A stretch of 64,000 nucleotides of DNA from Dyadobacter endophyticus (GCF_014641595.1 NZ_BMIA01000005.1:1-64000), one strand, 5' to 3'. Shown: positions 16,034-26,268, numbered from the stretch's first letter. Numbers and translations are program-made. The notes: generated from the letters alone by a model not told the origin.

Positions 16034-16786
16034 ATGGAATCACTTTTCACCACCGACGCACTTATCAGTTTGCTTACATTGACCTTACTGGAAGTCGTCC
16101 TTGGAATTGACAACGTAATCTTCATCACAATTGTTTCCGGGAAACTGCCTGTTAATCAAAGGAAAAAAGCGCAAAACAATGGCTTGCTCATCGCGCTGGT
16201 GCTACGAATCGCGCTCCTCTTTGCTATTTCGTGGGTGATCGGCCTTAAAGAAGATGTTCTGACCCTATTTGGCCACGGTTTCAGCGGCCGCGATCTCATT
16301 CTGCTCGGCGGCGGACTCTTCCTGCTTTACAGCACCACTAAAGAAATTCACCACAAACTGGAAGGCGAGGCCGAAGAACTCCCGTCAGGTGACATTTCAG
16401 GCAAAAAAACGTTGACATTCGGCAGCGCATTGGTACAGATCGCATTGCTGAACATCATTTTCTCGTTCGACTCCGTGCTTACGGCCGTCGGTCTGGTAAA
16501 AGAAGTACCGATCATGATCATAGCTGTCATAGCGTCCACGTTTATAATGATCGCATTTGCGGGTAAAATCGGGGATTTTGTAAATAATCACCCTTCTATC
16601 AAAATTTTAGCGCTGTCATTTTTGTTGATGATTGGCACGCTGCTCGTAGCAGAAGCATTTCACTATGAAATCCCGAAAGGCTATGCGTATTTCGCGATGG
16701 CATTCTCTTTCCTGGTGGAACTGCTGAACATGAAACTGGATAAAAAGACAAAAAATCCGGTGAAGCTGCGCGACCACGTGAACTGA
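16034..16786 (+). CDS. TerC-family integral membrane protein
   Basis: This 250-residue protein has seven or so membrane helices. The family signature LEVVLGIDNVIFI is in the first helix and the second acidic motif is FDSVLTAVGL (about residues 151-160). The conserved Asp residues within membrane helices suggest metal ion transport, as in the manganese exporter Alx and related TerC proteins. The start at 16034 is supported by the promoter just upstream. dnaG starts 14 bases after its stop and is likely co-transcribed. Confidence 0.9.
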   Translation: MESLFTTDALISLLTLTLLEVVLGIDNVIFITIVSGKLPVNQRKKAQNNGLLIALVLRIALLFAISWVIGLKEDVLTLFGHGFSGRDLILLGGGLFLLYSTTKEIHHKLEGEAEELPSGDISGKKTLTFGSALVQIALLNIIFSFDSVLTAVGLVKEVPIMIIAVIASTFIMIAFAGKIGDFVNNHPSIKILALSFLLMIGTLLVAEAFHYEIPKGYAYFAMAFSFLVELLNMKLDKKTKNPVKLRDHVN

Positions 16787-16800
16787 AACATTAGAAAATT

Positions 16801-18819
16801 ATGCGCATTAACCCCGAAACCGTAGAGAGGATCAAACACGCCGCAGATATTGTGGAGGTTGTAGGGGATTTTGTGTCCTTAAAGAAAAAAGGAGCCAACT
16901 ATTCGGCTTGCTGCCCGTTTCACAACGAAAAAACGCCTTCGTTCAACGTCAACCCCGTAAGACAAATCTATAAATGCTTCGGTTGCGGGGCTGCGGGTGA
17001 TTCCATCAAGTTTGTGATGGATATCGACGGGATTGGCTATGGCGAGGCTTTGCGGTATCTGGCAGGCAAATACAATATTGAAATTGAGGAAGAAGAGCTG
17101 ACAGATGAAGAGACGATCCGGCAGAATGCGCGGGAAAGTTTGTACATCATCCTCAATTATGCCAAAAATTTCTACCAGCACCAGCTCCACAACAGCGAGG
17201 AAGGCCAGGCGATAGGTCTGAGCTATTTCCGCGAACGTGGCTTTACAAACGAAATCCGCAAGAAGTTCGAGTTGGGTTACAGTCTGGATAATTGGGATTC
17301 GTTTTCAAAAGAAGCACTCGAAAAGGGCTATTCCGCCGAAATTCTGGAAAAAGCGGGCCTGCTCATTCATAAGGAGGGCAGCCAAACCGCAGGCTACGAC
17401 CGTTTCCGGGGCCGGGTCATCTTCCCGATTCACAATATTGCCGGGAAAACGATCGCTTTTGGTGCGCGGATATTAAAGACTGATAAAAATCAGCCCAAAT
17501 ACCTCAATTCGCCCGAAACCGAAGTTTACCATAAAAGTGAAGTCCTTTATGGTATTTTCCAGGCTAAAAACGCCATCCGCAGCCTGGAACATTGCTATCT
17601 GGTGGAAGGCTACACGGATGTTATTTCGCTGCATCAGGCCGGGATCGAGAATGTCGTTGCGTCGTCGGGAACATCGCTAACGGTGGAGCAAATACGGCTG
17701 ATCGGCCGTTTCACACCCAATATTACCATTCTTTACGATGGCGATATGGCGGGTATCAAAGCGGCACTGCGCGGTTTGGACCTTGTTTTGGAAGAAGGGC
17801 TGAATGTGAATGTCGTCCTTTTCCCGGATAACGAGGACCCCGACAGCTATGTACGCAGGGTTGGTGCGGAAGCATTTAAAGCACACCTGAAAAAGGCTTC
17901 GAAAGATTTTATCACTTTCAAAACTGAAATCCTGTTGCAGGATGCGGGAAATGACCCTTTCCGGTTGGCCGCGGTGATCCAGGAGGTCGTCAATAGCATT
18001 GTCAAAATACCGGACGCGATCAAAAGGCAGGTATTTTTTCACCGCACATCGGAAATGTTGCGGGTGGACGAGCAGATGCTGATCACCGAGGGAAACAAAC
18101 TGCTTCGGAAACAGCACACCGCCAAACCAACAGAACGTCAACCCCGGCAAAGTAATGCAACACCGGAAGGTCCCCGCCAGGAGTTTCATCAACCGGAAGG
18201 CCCGGATGACCTGGACGCGTTGTTCAGCGATGGCTTCGGGCCATTTGCCGGTGAGCCGGATGCCATTCCGTTCGTTGCCGAAGAAGTTGAAGCATTTCAG
18301 CGCACCAAACTGCATTATCAGGAAGAAGCGTTCGTGCGCCTGCTCGTCGTACACGGCGCACGTGAGCTCGAACCGACCATCACTGTATGCCAGTATGTGC
18401 TTGGACAAATTGAAGGAATCGAGTTGAAAGATCCGGTGTACAGTCATTTGCTGACTTTATTCCGCGAGAATTTTAATAGAAACCATGTACTCACCACCGA
18501 CTATTTCCTGCAACACCACGAGGCGGAGATCAGGAACCTCACCATCGAATGGCTAACACAGAAACACGAGCTCAGTGAACTTTGGAAGGAAAAATACGAG
18601 ATCTACGTGCCTTTTGAGACAGACGTACTAGATAGAACGGCATTTAACAATATTCTAAGACTGAAAAAGGCATTCATCGAAGAGAAAATGAAGGTATGCC
18701 TGCAACAGGCGGTGCATGCGAAGACGGAAGAGGAGCAACATGCCGTCATGACCGAATTTATGTTCTACAAAGGCATTAGTATGGCCGCCGCCAAGGAATT
18801 GGGAAGCGTAATCGGATAA
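16801..18819 (+). CDS. dnaG: DNA primase
   Basis: This 672-residue primase synthesises RNA primers at the replication fork. The N-terminal CHC2 zinc finger (CCPFHNEKTPSF ... YKCFGCG, about residues 36-62) binds template DNA. The TOPRIM catalytic core (about 264-345) shows YLVEGYTDVISLHQAG, ASSGTSLT and LYDGDMAGIKAA. The C-terminal third (about 500-672) would contact the DnaB helicase. A proline/glutamine-rich linker at about 440-470 separates the domains. Confidence 0.97.
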   Translation: MRINPETVERIKHAADIVEVVGDFVSLKKKGANYSACCPFHNEKTPSFNVNPVRQIYKCFGCGAAGDSIKFVMDIDGIGYGEALRYLAGKYNIEIEEEELTDEETIRQNARESLYIILNYAKNFYQHQLHNSEEGQAIGLSYFRERGFTNEIRKKFELGYSLDNWDSFSKEALEKGYSAEILEKAGLLIHKEGSQTAGYDRFRGRVIFPIHNIAGKTIAFGARILKTDKNQPKYLNSPETEVYHKSEVLYGIFQAKNAIRSLEHCYLVEGYTDVISLHQAGIENVVASSGTSLTVEQIRLIGRFTPNITILYDGDMAGIKAALRGLDLVLEEGLNVNVVLFPDNEDPDSYVRRVGAEAFKAHLKKASKDFITFKTEILLQDAGNDPFRLAAVIQEVVNSIVKIPDAIKRQVFFHRTSEMLRVDEQMLITEGNKLLRKQHTAKPTERQPRQSNATPEGPRQEFHQPEGPDDLDALFSDGFGPFAGEPDAIPFVAEEVEAFQRTKLHYQEEAFVRLLVVHGARELEPTITVCQYVLGQIEGIELKDPVYSHLLTLFRENFNRNHVLTTDYFLQHHEAEIRNLTIEWLTQKHELSELWKEKYEIYVPFETDVLDRTAFNNILRLKKAFIEEKMKVCLQQAVHAKTEEEQHAVMTEFMFYKGISMAAAKELGSVIG

Positions 18820-18841
18820 TATAACCTAAATATTCGCTGTT

Positions 18842-19387
18842 ATGAGAAATCTACCGGCACTGGTCTTTTTGTGCTCCACCTTTTTGATTACCGCGTGCAG
18901 CTCTTCCTACAAACTCCTGAAAGTCAAGAAAGAAAACACCTTCAAGCTTGCCGACTACGCGACCTACGGCTTCTATGACATCGAAGCGACTGGCGATACC
19001 GTTTCTAAAAACTTCGAAAAGAATGTGAATATCATCCGGGAAGCCATTGCTAAAAACCTGCAATCCCGGGGATTGGACGAAGCACGCGACCCGGGACTAA
19101 AAATTAATATCGCATTGAATGTACGGGAACAATTGCAAACCCGACAGACGGACTTCCGCACCGACGGGCTACCGCGTTACATGGGCCAGCGACGCTATTC
19201 CTGGAAAAGTGAAGAAGTAGTGACCGGCAAATACCGCGAAGGTACGATCGTGATCGACCTAGTGGACGCTGCCAACAACAGGATGGTGTGGCAAGGGGGT
19301 GCGAGCGGCATCATTCCTGAGAAAACGAAGAATTTCACGGAAGATATTAATCGGGTAATCGGCGAAGTTGTAGCCAAAATACCCTGA
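18842..19387 (+). CDS. DUF4136-type lipoprotein
   Basis: This 181-residue protein has a lipoprotein signal peptide ending in LITAC at residues 15-19. The mature part follows the DUF4136 pattern: an early YATYGFYDIEATGD segment, a long helix (NVNIIREAIAKNLQSRGLDE), NVREQ, and a C-terminal EGTIVIDLVDAANNRMVWQG followed by a helix. Role unknown; family members sit in the envelope. It lies 22 bases after dnaG, but a functional link is not evident. Confidence 0.85.
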   Translation: MRNLPALVFLCSTFLITACSSSYKLLKVKKENTFKLADYATYGFYDIEATGDTVSKNFEKNVNIIREAIAKNLQSRGLDEARDPGLKINIALNVREQLQTRQTDFRTDGLPRYMGQRRYSWKSEEVVTGKYREGTIVIDLVDAANNRMVWQGGASGIIPEKTKNFTEDINRVIGEVVAKIP

Positions 19388-19400
19388 TTAAAGGCAGCAA

Positions 19401-19433
19401 AAAGGGTCGCTTCGTTATCGGAAACAACCCTTT
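19401..19433. terminator. Possible terminator between convergent genes
   Basis: AAAGGGT (19401-19407) pairs with ACCCTTT (19427-19433). Read on the minus strand it ends in CCCTTTTTG, so it would mainly serve the YtxH gene. The stem is short. Confidence 0.45.
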
Positions 19434-19456
19434 CAATGTAGTCAATATCGGAGTTA

Positions 19457-19759
19457 CTAAACATTATTGTTGACCACGCTGCGAGCTTTTTCACTCACAT
19501 TGTCGGCCAGGCCGTTAGCTTTATCTTTTGCAGTACTTACATTCTTCAAGAACCCGTCTTTAAGCTTGTCGGCCAGGTGAGAAAGCTCTTCAAGGCTTTT
19601 TTCATACGTGTCCTTCGCATTTCCACCAAGGTCGTTCGCCTTATTTTTGATCAATTTGCGGGTTTCTTTGCCATTTTTTGGAGCTACCAAAAGGCCAATC
19701 GCAATGCCGGTCAGCAATGCTCCGATCGAGCCAATCAAAAATTTTTGGTTCTTGTTCAT
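19457..19759 (-). CDS. YtxH-domain protein
   Basis: This 100-residue protein has an N-terminal membrane anchor (FLIGSIGALLTGIAIGLLVAP) followed at once by the YtxH hallmark NGKETRKLI. A long amphipathic helix with repeated K/E and A/N positions forms the rest (AKDTYEKSLEELSHLADKLK). Such proteins are often stress- or stationary-phase-induced and resemble apolipoprotein-like helices. Function unknown. It is convergent with the DUF4136 gene. Confidence 0.88.
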   Translation of the reverse strand: MNKNQKFLIGSIGALLTGIAIGLLVAPKNGKETRKLIKNKANDLGGNAKDTYEKSLEELSHLADKLKDGFLKNVSTAKDKANGLADNVSEKARSVVNNNV

Positions 19760-19815
19760 ATGAATTCCCTATTTTGTGTTGATAAAACATTAGAACTGAA
19801 AAATAATAAAATACT

Positions 19816-20967
19816 GTGCCACTTCGCAAACCAGCGCCCCGATTTTACGTGAACGGCCTTTTTGCTGTCACAATGCTATTGACGATTTTCCTGACAGCGA
19901 CAGCAAGCCAGGCGCAATGGAAAGTCATCGATATCAAAACGAAGATCCATATGCGCGCAGTACATGCGGTATCACCAACAATCTGCTGGATCGGCGGCAC
20001 ACGGGGCACTGTTTTGAAAACGACCAACGGCGGCCACACATGGATAACCTACAAAGTCGCCGGCGCCGATTCGCTCGATTTTCGCGACATTCATGCATTC
20101 GACAAACAAGTTGCGATCGCGATGAGTGCAGGCGAATCTGAGAAGGATAAAGCTAAAATTTACAAGACCGAAGACGGCGGAGAAAGCTGGAAGCTTGTGT
20201 ACCAAACTACACAAAATGGGGTTTTTCTGGATGGAATCGACTTTTGGGATAAAAATAAGGGAATTTGCCTCGGCGACCCGACGCAGGGGAAACTATTCAT
20301 TTTGACAACTGATAATGGCGGTAACACCTGGCAGGAACTACCACTCGACAAGCGCCCGGCAGCCGAACCCGGCGAAGCATGTTTCGCCGCCAGCGGCAGC
20401 TCCATTCTTGTTAACGGCAAAGGAACCGTGTTTATCGGAACAGGCGGAAGTAAGATGGCCCGGGTATTCCGTTCAGAAGATTATGGCCAGAGCTGGCAGG
20501 TTTCCTCCACGCCGCTGGCAGCCGGCCCGACAAGCGGCATATTCGGATTAAGGTTTTGGTCTAAAAAGAATGGTATTGCAGTAGGTGGAGACTATAAAAA
20601 AACAACAGACTCGACACAAAACGTGTTGCTGACCAATGACGGCGGCATTACCTGGACATTATCCGGCATGACAAAACCCACCGGTCTCAAAGAATCCGCA
20701 GCCGTTTATCACAAAACCAACGCCACCTGGAACGGCGACACGCAGATCCGATCCGACAACTACGCGTTGGTAGCCTCCGGCCCTTCCGGCAGCAGCGTCT
20801 CACTGGACCGTGGCAAAAGCTGGATTTCACTCGGCACCGAAGGTTTCCACGCACTGAGCTTCGCAGGAAACGTAGGCTATGCCGTCGGAGCGAATGGTTT
20901 GATTGGTAAAATCGAGAAAATTTCCTCTAAAAAGAAAAGGAAGAAGCTGATTTTGGTAGACGGATAA
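19816..20967 (+). CDS. Secreted YCF48/BNR-type beta-propeller protein
   Basis: This encodes up to 383 residues with a signal peptide ending near TATASQAQ. The start is uncertain: GTG at 19816 is the longest reading, and GTG at 19849 gives a tidier signal peptide. The mature part has six or more repeats with G-G-x-T/S-W turns (GGHTW, GGESWK, GGNTWQ, YGQSWQ, GGITWT, RGKSWI), the pattern of YCF48-like photosystem II assembly factor propellers and sialidase BNR repeats. No sialidase active-site set is apparent. The role is probably a periplasmic or secreted binding scaffold. Confidence 0.85.
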   Translation: MPLRKPAPRFYVNGLFAVTMLLTIFLTATASQAQWKVIDIKTKIHMRAVHAVSPTICWIGGTRGTVLKTTNGGHTWITYKVAGADSLDFRDIHAFDKQVAIAMSAGESEKDKAKIYKTEDGGESWKLVYQTTQNGVFLDGIDFWDKNKGICLGDPTQGKLFILTTDNGGNTWQELPLDKRPAAEPGEACFAASGSSILVNGKGTVFIGTGGSKMARVFRSEDYGQSWQVSSTPLAAGPTSGIFGLRFWSKKNGIAVGGDYKKTTDSTQNVLLTNDGGITWTLSGMTKPTGLKESAAVYHKTNATWNGDTQIRSDNYALVASGPSGSSVSLDRGKSWISLGTEGFHALSFAGNVGYAVGANGLIGKIEKISSKKKRKKLILVDG

Positions 20968-20984
20968 TTAGCGGCCGGGGCGTT

Positions 20985-21992
20985 TTAAATTCGAGCAATC
21001 AACTCATTAACCTTCCGGACTTCGCGGCCTGCCAAATGATCAGCAATAGCCGCCGCATGCTCACGGCCGTTCTCTATAAAGACCTTTTCCGTAAAAACAC
21101 CAGCAAGCACAGTCCCGCAGAGGTAAAGGCCTGGCACATTTGTCTCAAAAGTCTCCGAATCATACTCCGGCACTTTCGTAACCGGATTGAGTGTTACGCC
21201 GCAACGCGCCAGCAAATGCTCATCCGGCAGGTAACCTACCAGCAGGAACACGAAATCAGCCGGCAACCACTCCTGCTCGCCGGTTTCAATGTTCTCTATC
21301 AGCAAACGCCCCGGCTCGATCGCACGCGTAACCGAGTTGAAACGCGTATGAATCTTCCCTTCCTTCACTCTATTCTTCACATCCGGCACGAGCCAATACT
21401 TGACCTTTGTGCGGAAGTCGGCCTCCTTATGCACGATCGTCACTTTTGCATCGTGACGATACAGCTCCAAAGCTGCTTCGACCGACGAATTGGAACCGCC
21501 CACCAGCACCACATTGGTATAGGAGTATTTAAATGGCTCATCATAATAATGCGAAACGTGTGGCAGGTTCTCGCCCGGTACATTCAACATACGGGGCACA
21601 TCGAAATAACCCGTGGCCAGGATCACATTTTTCGACTGGAACACCTGTCCATCATTCGAATAGGTAAGAAAAGTGCCGTCGGCCTGTTTCTCGCTCCGGT
21701 CGACATCTACAAATAGCCTGAAATTCAAATGATAATACCCTGCTACCTTCCGGTAATATTGTAAAGCCTCATTGCGGTTGGCTTTTACATCCGAAATCGC
21801 GAACGGTATACCGCCTATTTCGATATTTTCGGCAGTGGAAAAAAACTTCATCCGCCGTGGATACCTGCGGATCGATTCGGTAAGGTTTCCCTTTTCGAGG
21901 ATCAGGTAATCGAGACCGCTTTTGGCCAGCTCGATACCCATTGCGAGGCCGCAAGGGCCGCCTCCGATAATAATTGCGTCGTAAATGTGCAT
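20985..21992 (-). CDS. ypdA: YpdA-family putative bacillithiol disulfide reductase
   Basis: This is a 335-residue FAD/NADPH oxidoreductase. The FAD fold GGGPCGLAMGIELAKSGLDY is at residues 9-28, the NADPH fold VLVGGSNSSVEAALEL at about 169-184, and a second FAD contact is CGTVLAG near 298. There is no CxxC redox pair as in thioredoxin reductase, which fits YpdA. The family reduces bacillithiol disulfide, so the organism probably makes bacillithiol. It is convergent with the YCF48-like gene and divergent from pabB. Confidence 0.88.
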   Translation of the reverse strand: MHIYDAIIIGGGPCGLAMGIELAKSGLDYLILEKGNLTESIRRYPRRMKFFSTAENIEIGGIPFAISDVKANRNEALQYYRKVAGYYHLNFRLFVDVDRSEKQADGTFLTYSNDGQVFQSKNVILATGYFDVPRMLNVPGENLPHVSHYYDEPFKYSYTNVVLVGGSNSSVEAALELYRHDAKVTIVHKEADFRTKVKYWLVPDVKNRVKEGKIHTRFNSVTRAIEPGRLLIENIETGEQEWLPADFVFLLVGYLPDEHLLARCGVTLNPVTKVPEYDSETFETNVPGLYLCGTVLAGVFTEKVFIENGREHAAAIADHLAGREVRKVNELIARI

Positions 21993-22117
21993 CGTTTGAA
22001 CCGACGACCCTTTGCTACCGGCCGTCCTTAGTGTTTTAACCCTCTAATTTAGCTATTGGTTTCTGAACTTTGTAAATTAGCCAACTGTTCAAAAAGTCTG
22101 ATAATACCTTTTTAAGC

Positions 22118-23122
22118 TTGGAAAACGCGGCAGGGGACTTTACGGAGAAACTGAATGAATGGGGCAAAGCCAAAACCCCGTTCTTTTTTTTGGTGGACTA
22201 CCAATTTCAAAAACCGCAGGCCTGGCAACTCGACGAGCTCGATCCAAACGAGATTCTCTTCAATCTGAATGGTTTTTCCAACGACGTTGCTCTTCTTCGC
22301 GACGAGCTTCCCGAGCACATTCAGTTCGACAAACATCCGCTTTCCTTCGAGGCATATCACGCCAAATTTGATTGCGTATTACGCCATTTGAATGCCGGAA
22401 ACTCATTTCTGGTCAACCTTTCGGTGCCCACGCCGATCGACACCAACCTGACGCTCGAACAGATATTCCGGCACAGCGAAGCGCCTTACCGGGTGCTATT
22501 CAAAAACAGGTTTGTTTGCTTTTCTCCTGAGTTATTTGTCCGCATTCAGGGCAACCGCATTGCCTCATTTCCGATGAAAGGCACCATTGATGCTTCGATA
22601 CCAAACGCGGAACAAGTAATTCTTTCGGATGATAAGGAAGCCGCCGAGCACGCGACGATCGTCGATTTGATTAGAAACGATTTGAGTATGGTGGCCGAAA
22701 AAGTGTGGGTGGAACGCTATCGCTACATCGACCGCATTCAGACTTCTGATAAAACGCTTTTACAAGTTAGTTCCGAAATTGCAGGGATACTTCCGGCCAC
22801 CTTTGACGGTCAGTATGGCGATCTTTTGAAAAAATTATTACCCGCAGGTTCTATTACCGGCGCGCCGAAACCGCGTACGCTGGAAATCATTCAGGAGGCC
22901 GAGGAGTATAACCGTGGTTATTACACGGGCATAATGGGTTATTTCGATGGAACGAATTTCGAAAGTGCCGTAATGATCCGGTTCATCGAGCAGCAGGAAG
23001 ACAGATTGGTTTTTAAAAGCGGTGGCGGCATTACTGCGCGGAGCAATGCATCGAGTGAATACCAGGAAATTGTCGATAAGGTTTATCTCCCATTTAGCTA
23101 CGCCCCGCATGCTGTGCTTTGA
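22118..23122 (+). CDS. pabB: Aminodeoxychorismate synthase component I
   Basis: This 334-residue chorismate-utilising enzyme makes 4-amino-4-deoxychorismate for folate synthesis. FPMKGTID carries the lysine (PxKGT) that distinguishes PabB from anthranilate synthase (PxAGT). It is followed by EHATIVDLIRNDLSMV, LLPAGSITGAPK and the C-terminal GGGITARSNASSEYQE. It lacks the extended N-terminal domain of E. coli PabB. The start is a TTG with no good ATG nearby, so the first residues are uncertain. Its end overlaps pabC by 14 bases. Confidence 0.9.
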   Translation: MENAAGDFTEKLNEWGKAKTPFFFLVDYQFQKPQAWQLDELDPNEILFNLNGFSNDVALLRDELPEHIQFDKHPLSFEAYHAKFDCVLRHLNAGNSFLVNLSVPTPIDTNLTLEQIFRHSEAPYRVLFKNRFVCFSPELFVRIQGNRIASFPMKGTIDASIPNAEQVILSDDKEAAEHATIVDLIRNDLSMVAEKVWVERYRYIDRIQTSDKTLLQVSSEIAGILPATFDGQYGDLLKKLLPAGSITGAPKPRTLEIIQEAEEYNRGYYTGIMGYFDGTNFESAVMIRFIEQQEDRLVFKSGGGITARSNASSEYQEIVDKVYLPFSYAPHAVL

Positions 23123-23702
23123 AACGATCTGTGTCGAAAACCGGCAATTGAAAAACCTGTCGTATCACGAAGCACGCCTGAACAAAACCCGACAGGAACT
23201 TTGGGGTTGCATGGATGACTGGGACCTGGCCGGGCTTCTGCAAATACCCGATCACGTCGATGACAGCATGCACAAATGCCGTTTGGCTTATGATAAAGAG
23301 ATCGACAATATCCAATGGGAACCCTATTCACGGCGCACGATCCGCAAGATTCGGCGGGTGTACGACGACGAGATCGATTACCAATATAAATATGATAACC
23401 GCGACGCGCTGAATGCACTTTTTGCACAGCGCGGGGATGCGGACGAAATACTGATTATTAAAAAAGGGCTGGTAACCGATTCCAATTATTGCAATGTCGC
23501 ATTCTTCGACGGCAGCGATTGGCTGACACCCGCAACCCCGCTCCTGCCCGGTACACAACGCGCGCTCCTGCTCGATCAGGGCATTATCAGGTTGGCAGAA
23601 ATCCGGGAAAGTGATATTGCCAAATTTCAGAATATCAGGCTTTTCAATGCAATGGTCGACTGGGCGCATGCCGCTTCGCTCGATGTTTCATTGATTGCTT
23701 GA
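23109..23702 (+). CDS. pabC: Aminotransferase class IV (aminodeoxychorismate lyase-like)
   Basis: This 197-residue PLP enzyme of the PabC/IlvE fold is on the short side. The start at 23109 begins MLCFETICVENRQLKNL, matching the family's opening strands. The likely PLP lysine is in YKYDNRDALNAL, and the DEILIIKKGLVTDSNYCNV block matches the cofactor-binding loop, with Asp where Glu is usual. Coupled to pabB by overlap, it should convert aminodeoxychorismate to 4-aminobenzoate. The short length leaves a little doubt about exact substrate. Confidence 0.85.
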   Translation: MLCFETICVENRQLKNLSYHEARLNKTRQELWGCMDDWDLAGLLQIPDHVDDSMHKCRLAYDKEIDNIQWEPYSRRTIRKIRRVYDDEIDYQYKYDNRDALNALFAQRGDADEILIIKKGLVTDSNYCNVAFFDGSDWLTPATPLLPGTQRALLLDQGIIRLAEIRESDIAKFQNIRLFNAMVDWAHAASLDVSLIA

Positions 23703-23743
23703 CCACAAATTGCGAACTTGCGCCGAATTAAAGAATTGAGCCA

Positions 23744-26239
23744 ATGACCTCCTTGTTTGAGGAAGAAACTACCTTTTTTGCCGACCTGATTCTCCCGGTA
23801 CCGATTCCAAGCCTGTTTACGTACCGCGTACCACGGGAAATGGCCTCGCTCATCAAGGTGGGCGCAAGGGTGATCGTACAGTTTGGTCAAAAAAGGGTCA
23901 TCACGGCCGTGGTGGCGCAGCTGCACACAAATCCGCCCGTAAAGTATCAGGCCAAATACATTCTGGAATTGCTGGACGAGCAGCCGATCGTGACCGCACA
24001 TCAGCTTGAACTTTTCAATTGGGTAGCTGAATATTACCTCTGCAATATCGGCGAAGTGATGAATGTCGCATTGCCCGCCGGACTGAAAATCACCAGCCAG
24101 TCGCGCATTCAGTTAAATCCTGAATTTGAATATGAAGACCTGCTCACCGACCAGGAGCATCTGGTAGTTGAGGAGATCAAGAAGCACCAAACCCTTTCTT
24201 ATGGAGAAGTGGAAAGGCTTTTGCAGAAATCGAATATAACTTCCATTATCAAATCACTCGTCGGGAAGCGGGCGGTGATATTGTATGAAGAAGTCAAAGA
24301 ACGCTACAAACCGAAAGTTGCTAAGAAGATCAGGCTGACGGCTGCTTATACTACGAATGAAGCGCTTTCAAAGTTGGCAGCCGATCTTGACAAGACCCCA
24401 AAACAGCAGGAAATCCTTTTGAAATACCTCAGCTTCATACCGGTTTACAATAATCCGGATTTGAACGCCAAGGGTCTGGACAAATCGATATTCAGCCAGG
24501 ATGACACCATTTCGGATGCCTCTTTGAATACCCTTGTCAAGAAAGGCATTTTCGAGCAGTTCGAAATATTTGTCTCCCGTTTCGAGGACATTCCTATGGG
24601 CAATATGGGCAACATTACGCTCACCGAAACGCAGGAAGAGGCTTCCCGGCAAATCCACGAGCTGTTCGCGGAAAAAGAGGTAGTGCTACTCCACGGTATT
24701 ACCGGCAGTGGTAAGACGGAAGTTTACATCGAACTTATTAAACAAGCGCTCGAAAGTGGCTCGCAGGTATTATTCCTGCTTCCCGAAATTGCGCTGACGA
24801 CCCAGATCGTCATCCGCCTGCGCAAAGTGTTTGGCGATGCAATGGGTATTTACCATTCCAAATTTTCGGATAACGAGCGTGTGGAAGTCTGGAAGGGCAT
24901 TCTGGATGGAAAATTCCAGTTTGTTGTGGGCGTGCGGTCGGCTATTTTCCTGCCGTTTGATAATCTGGGACTGATCATCGTGGACGAAGAGCACGAAACG
25001 TCCTACAAACAACACGACCCCGCCCCGCGTTACAACGCGCGTGACGTAGCCGTGATCATGTCGTACATGCACAAAGGCAAAACGCTGCTCGGCTCGGCGA
25101 CACCGTCGCTTGAAAGCTATTTTCACGCGCAAAGCGGCCGGTATGGGTTGGTGGAGATGAAGCAGCGTTTCGGAAATGCCGCATTACCCCGCTTTGAACT
25201 GATCGACACCAAGAAGGAAAAGCGGCAGAAGCAGATGAAGAATGAGTTTTCTTCTGTGCTGCTCAGCCATTTGGAATACAACCTTAAAAACAAGGAGCAA
25301 ACAATCCTTTTCCAGAACCGACGAGGTTACTCGCCTTATTTGCAATGCGAGGAATGCAGCTGGATTTCCGAATGTGCCAACTGCGACGTGAGCCTTACCT
25401 ACCACATGAAGGCGCGCGAGCTTCGCTGCCATTATTGCGGGCATAAGGAGGAAGTGCCTCGTACTTGCCCGCATTGCGGGTCACCCAAGGTCAAAACGAT
25501 GGGGTACGGTACTGAAAAAATTGAGGAGGAAATCAATGTAATGTACCCGGAGGCGCGGGTGCAGCGGATGGACCTCGATACGACGCGTGCCAAGAATGCC
25601 TATCAGCAGATCATCCAGGATTTTGAAGAAGGCGGGATCGATATATTGGTGGGCACGCAAATGGTAAGCAAGGGGCTCGACTTCGATAATGTAAGCGTGG
25701 TGGGCATTTTCGACGCCGACCGCATTATCCACTTCCCCGAATTCCGCGCTTCCGAACGTGCGTTCCAAATGCTTACGCAGGTGAGCGGGCGCGCAGGCAG
25801 GCGGGCCGACAAGCCCGGGAAAGTTTTGATCCAAACGGCAAATCCTTCTCAGCCGTTGCTCGAAAAAATCATTAATAATGATTATGAGGGCATGTACGAG
25901 GCCGAAATCGCGGAGCGCGAGAAGTTTAACTATCCGCCGTTCACCCGGCTTATCAAGGTTACGGTGAAGCATGTCGACGAGGGAACTTCGAACCGCGCCG
26001 CGAAAGTGCTGGCTGAAAAACTGACGGCCCATTTGGGTGCCAGCAGGGTTCTCGGGCCCCAGCCGCCACTGGTCGAAAGAGTAAGAAATCAGTTTTTGTT
26101 CGATATTCTCATCAAACTTGAACGAGAAAAGATTAATTTTAAGGCGGCAAAGTCATTTATACAGGAAAAAGTAATTGACATTCTGACTGACAAGACGCTA
26201 AAAAGCATCCAGGTAATAATCGACGTGGATTGTTTATAA
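23744..26239 (+). CDS. priA: Primosomal protein N' (replication restart helicase)
   Basis: This 831-residue superfamily 2 helicase restarts stalled forks. An N-terminal 3'-DNA-binding domain (about 1-105) is followed by a winged-helix region, then Walker A GITGSGKTEVY (about 316-326) and the DEEH box IIVDEEHETSYKQ. The two zinc sites are in the cysteine cluster CEECSWISECANCDVS ... CHYCGHKEEVPRTCPHCG (about 534-585). The helicase C domain has VSGRAGRRADKPG. All expected parts are intact. The pyk gene begins 29 bases after the stop. Confidence 0.97.
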   Translation: MTSLFEEETTFFADLILPVPIPSLFTYRVPREMASLIKVGARVIVQFGQKRVITAVVAQLHTNPPVKYQAKYILELLDEQPIVTAHQLELFNWVAEYYLCNIGEVMNVALPAGLKITSQSRIQLNPEFEYEDLLTDQEHLVVEEIKKHQTLSYGEVERLLQKSNITSIIKSLVGKRAVILYEEVKERYKPKVAKKIRLTAAYTTNEALSKLAADLDKTPKQQEILLKYLSFIPVYNNPDLNAKGLDKSIFSQDDTISDASLNTLVKKGIFEQFEIFVSRFEDIPMGNMGNITLTETQEEASRQIHELFAEKEVVLLHGITGSGKTEVYIELIKQALESGSQVLFLLPEIALTTQIVIRLRKVFGDAMGIYHSKFSDNERVEVWKGILDGKFQFVVGVRSAIFLPFDNLGLIIVDEEHETSYKQHDPAPRYNARDVAVIMSYMHKGKTLLGSATPSLESYFHAQSGRYGLVEMKQRFGNAALPRFELIDTKKEKRQKQMKNEFSSVLLSHLEYNLKNKEQTILFQNRRGYSPYLQCEECSWISECANCDVSLTYHMKARELRCHYCGHKEEVPRTCPHCGSPKVKTMGYGTEKIEEEINVMYPEARVQRMDLDTTRAKNAYQQIIQDFEEGGIDILVGTQMVSKGLDFDNVSVVGIFDADRIIHFPEFRASERAFQMLTQVSGRAGRRADKPGKVLIQTANPSQPLLEKIINNDYEGMYEAEIAEREKFNYPPFTRLIKVTVKHVDEGTSNRAAKVLAEKLTAHLGASRVLGPQPPLVERVRNQFLFDILIKLEREKINFKAAKSFIQEKVIDILTDKTLKSIQVIIDVDCL

Positions 26240-26268
26240 AAACATCATTTTTACTGCACATTAACTTT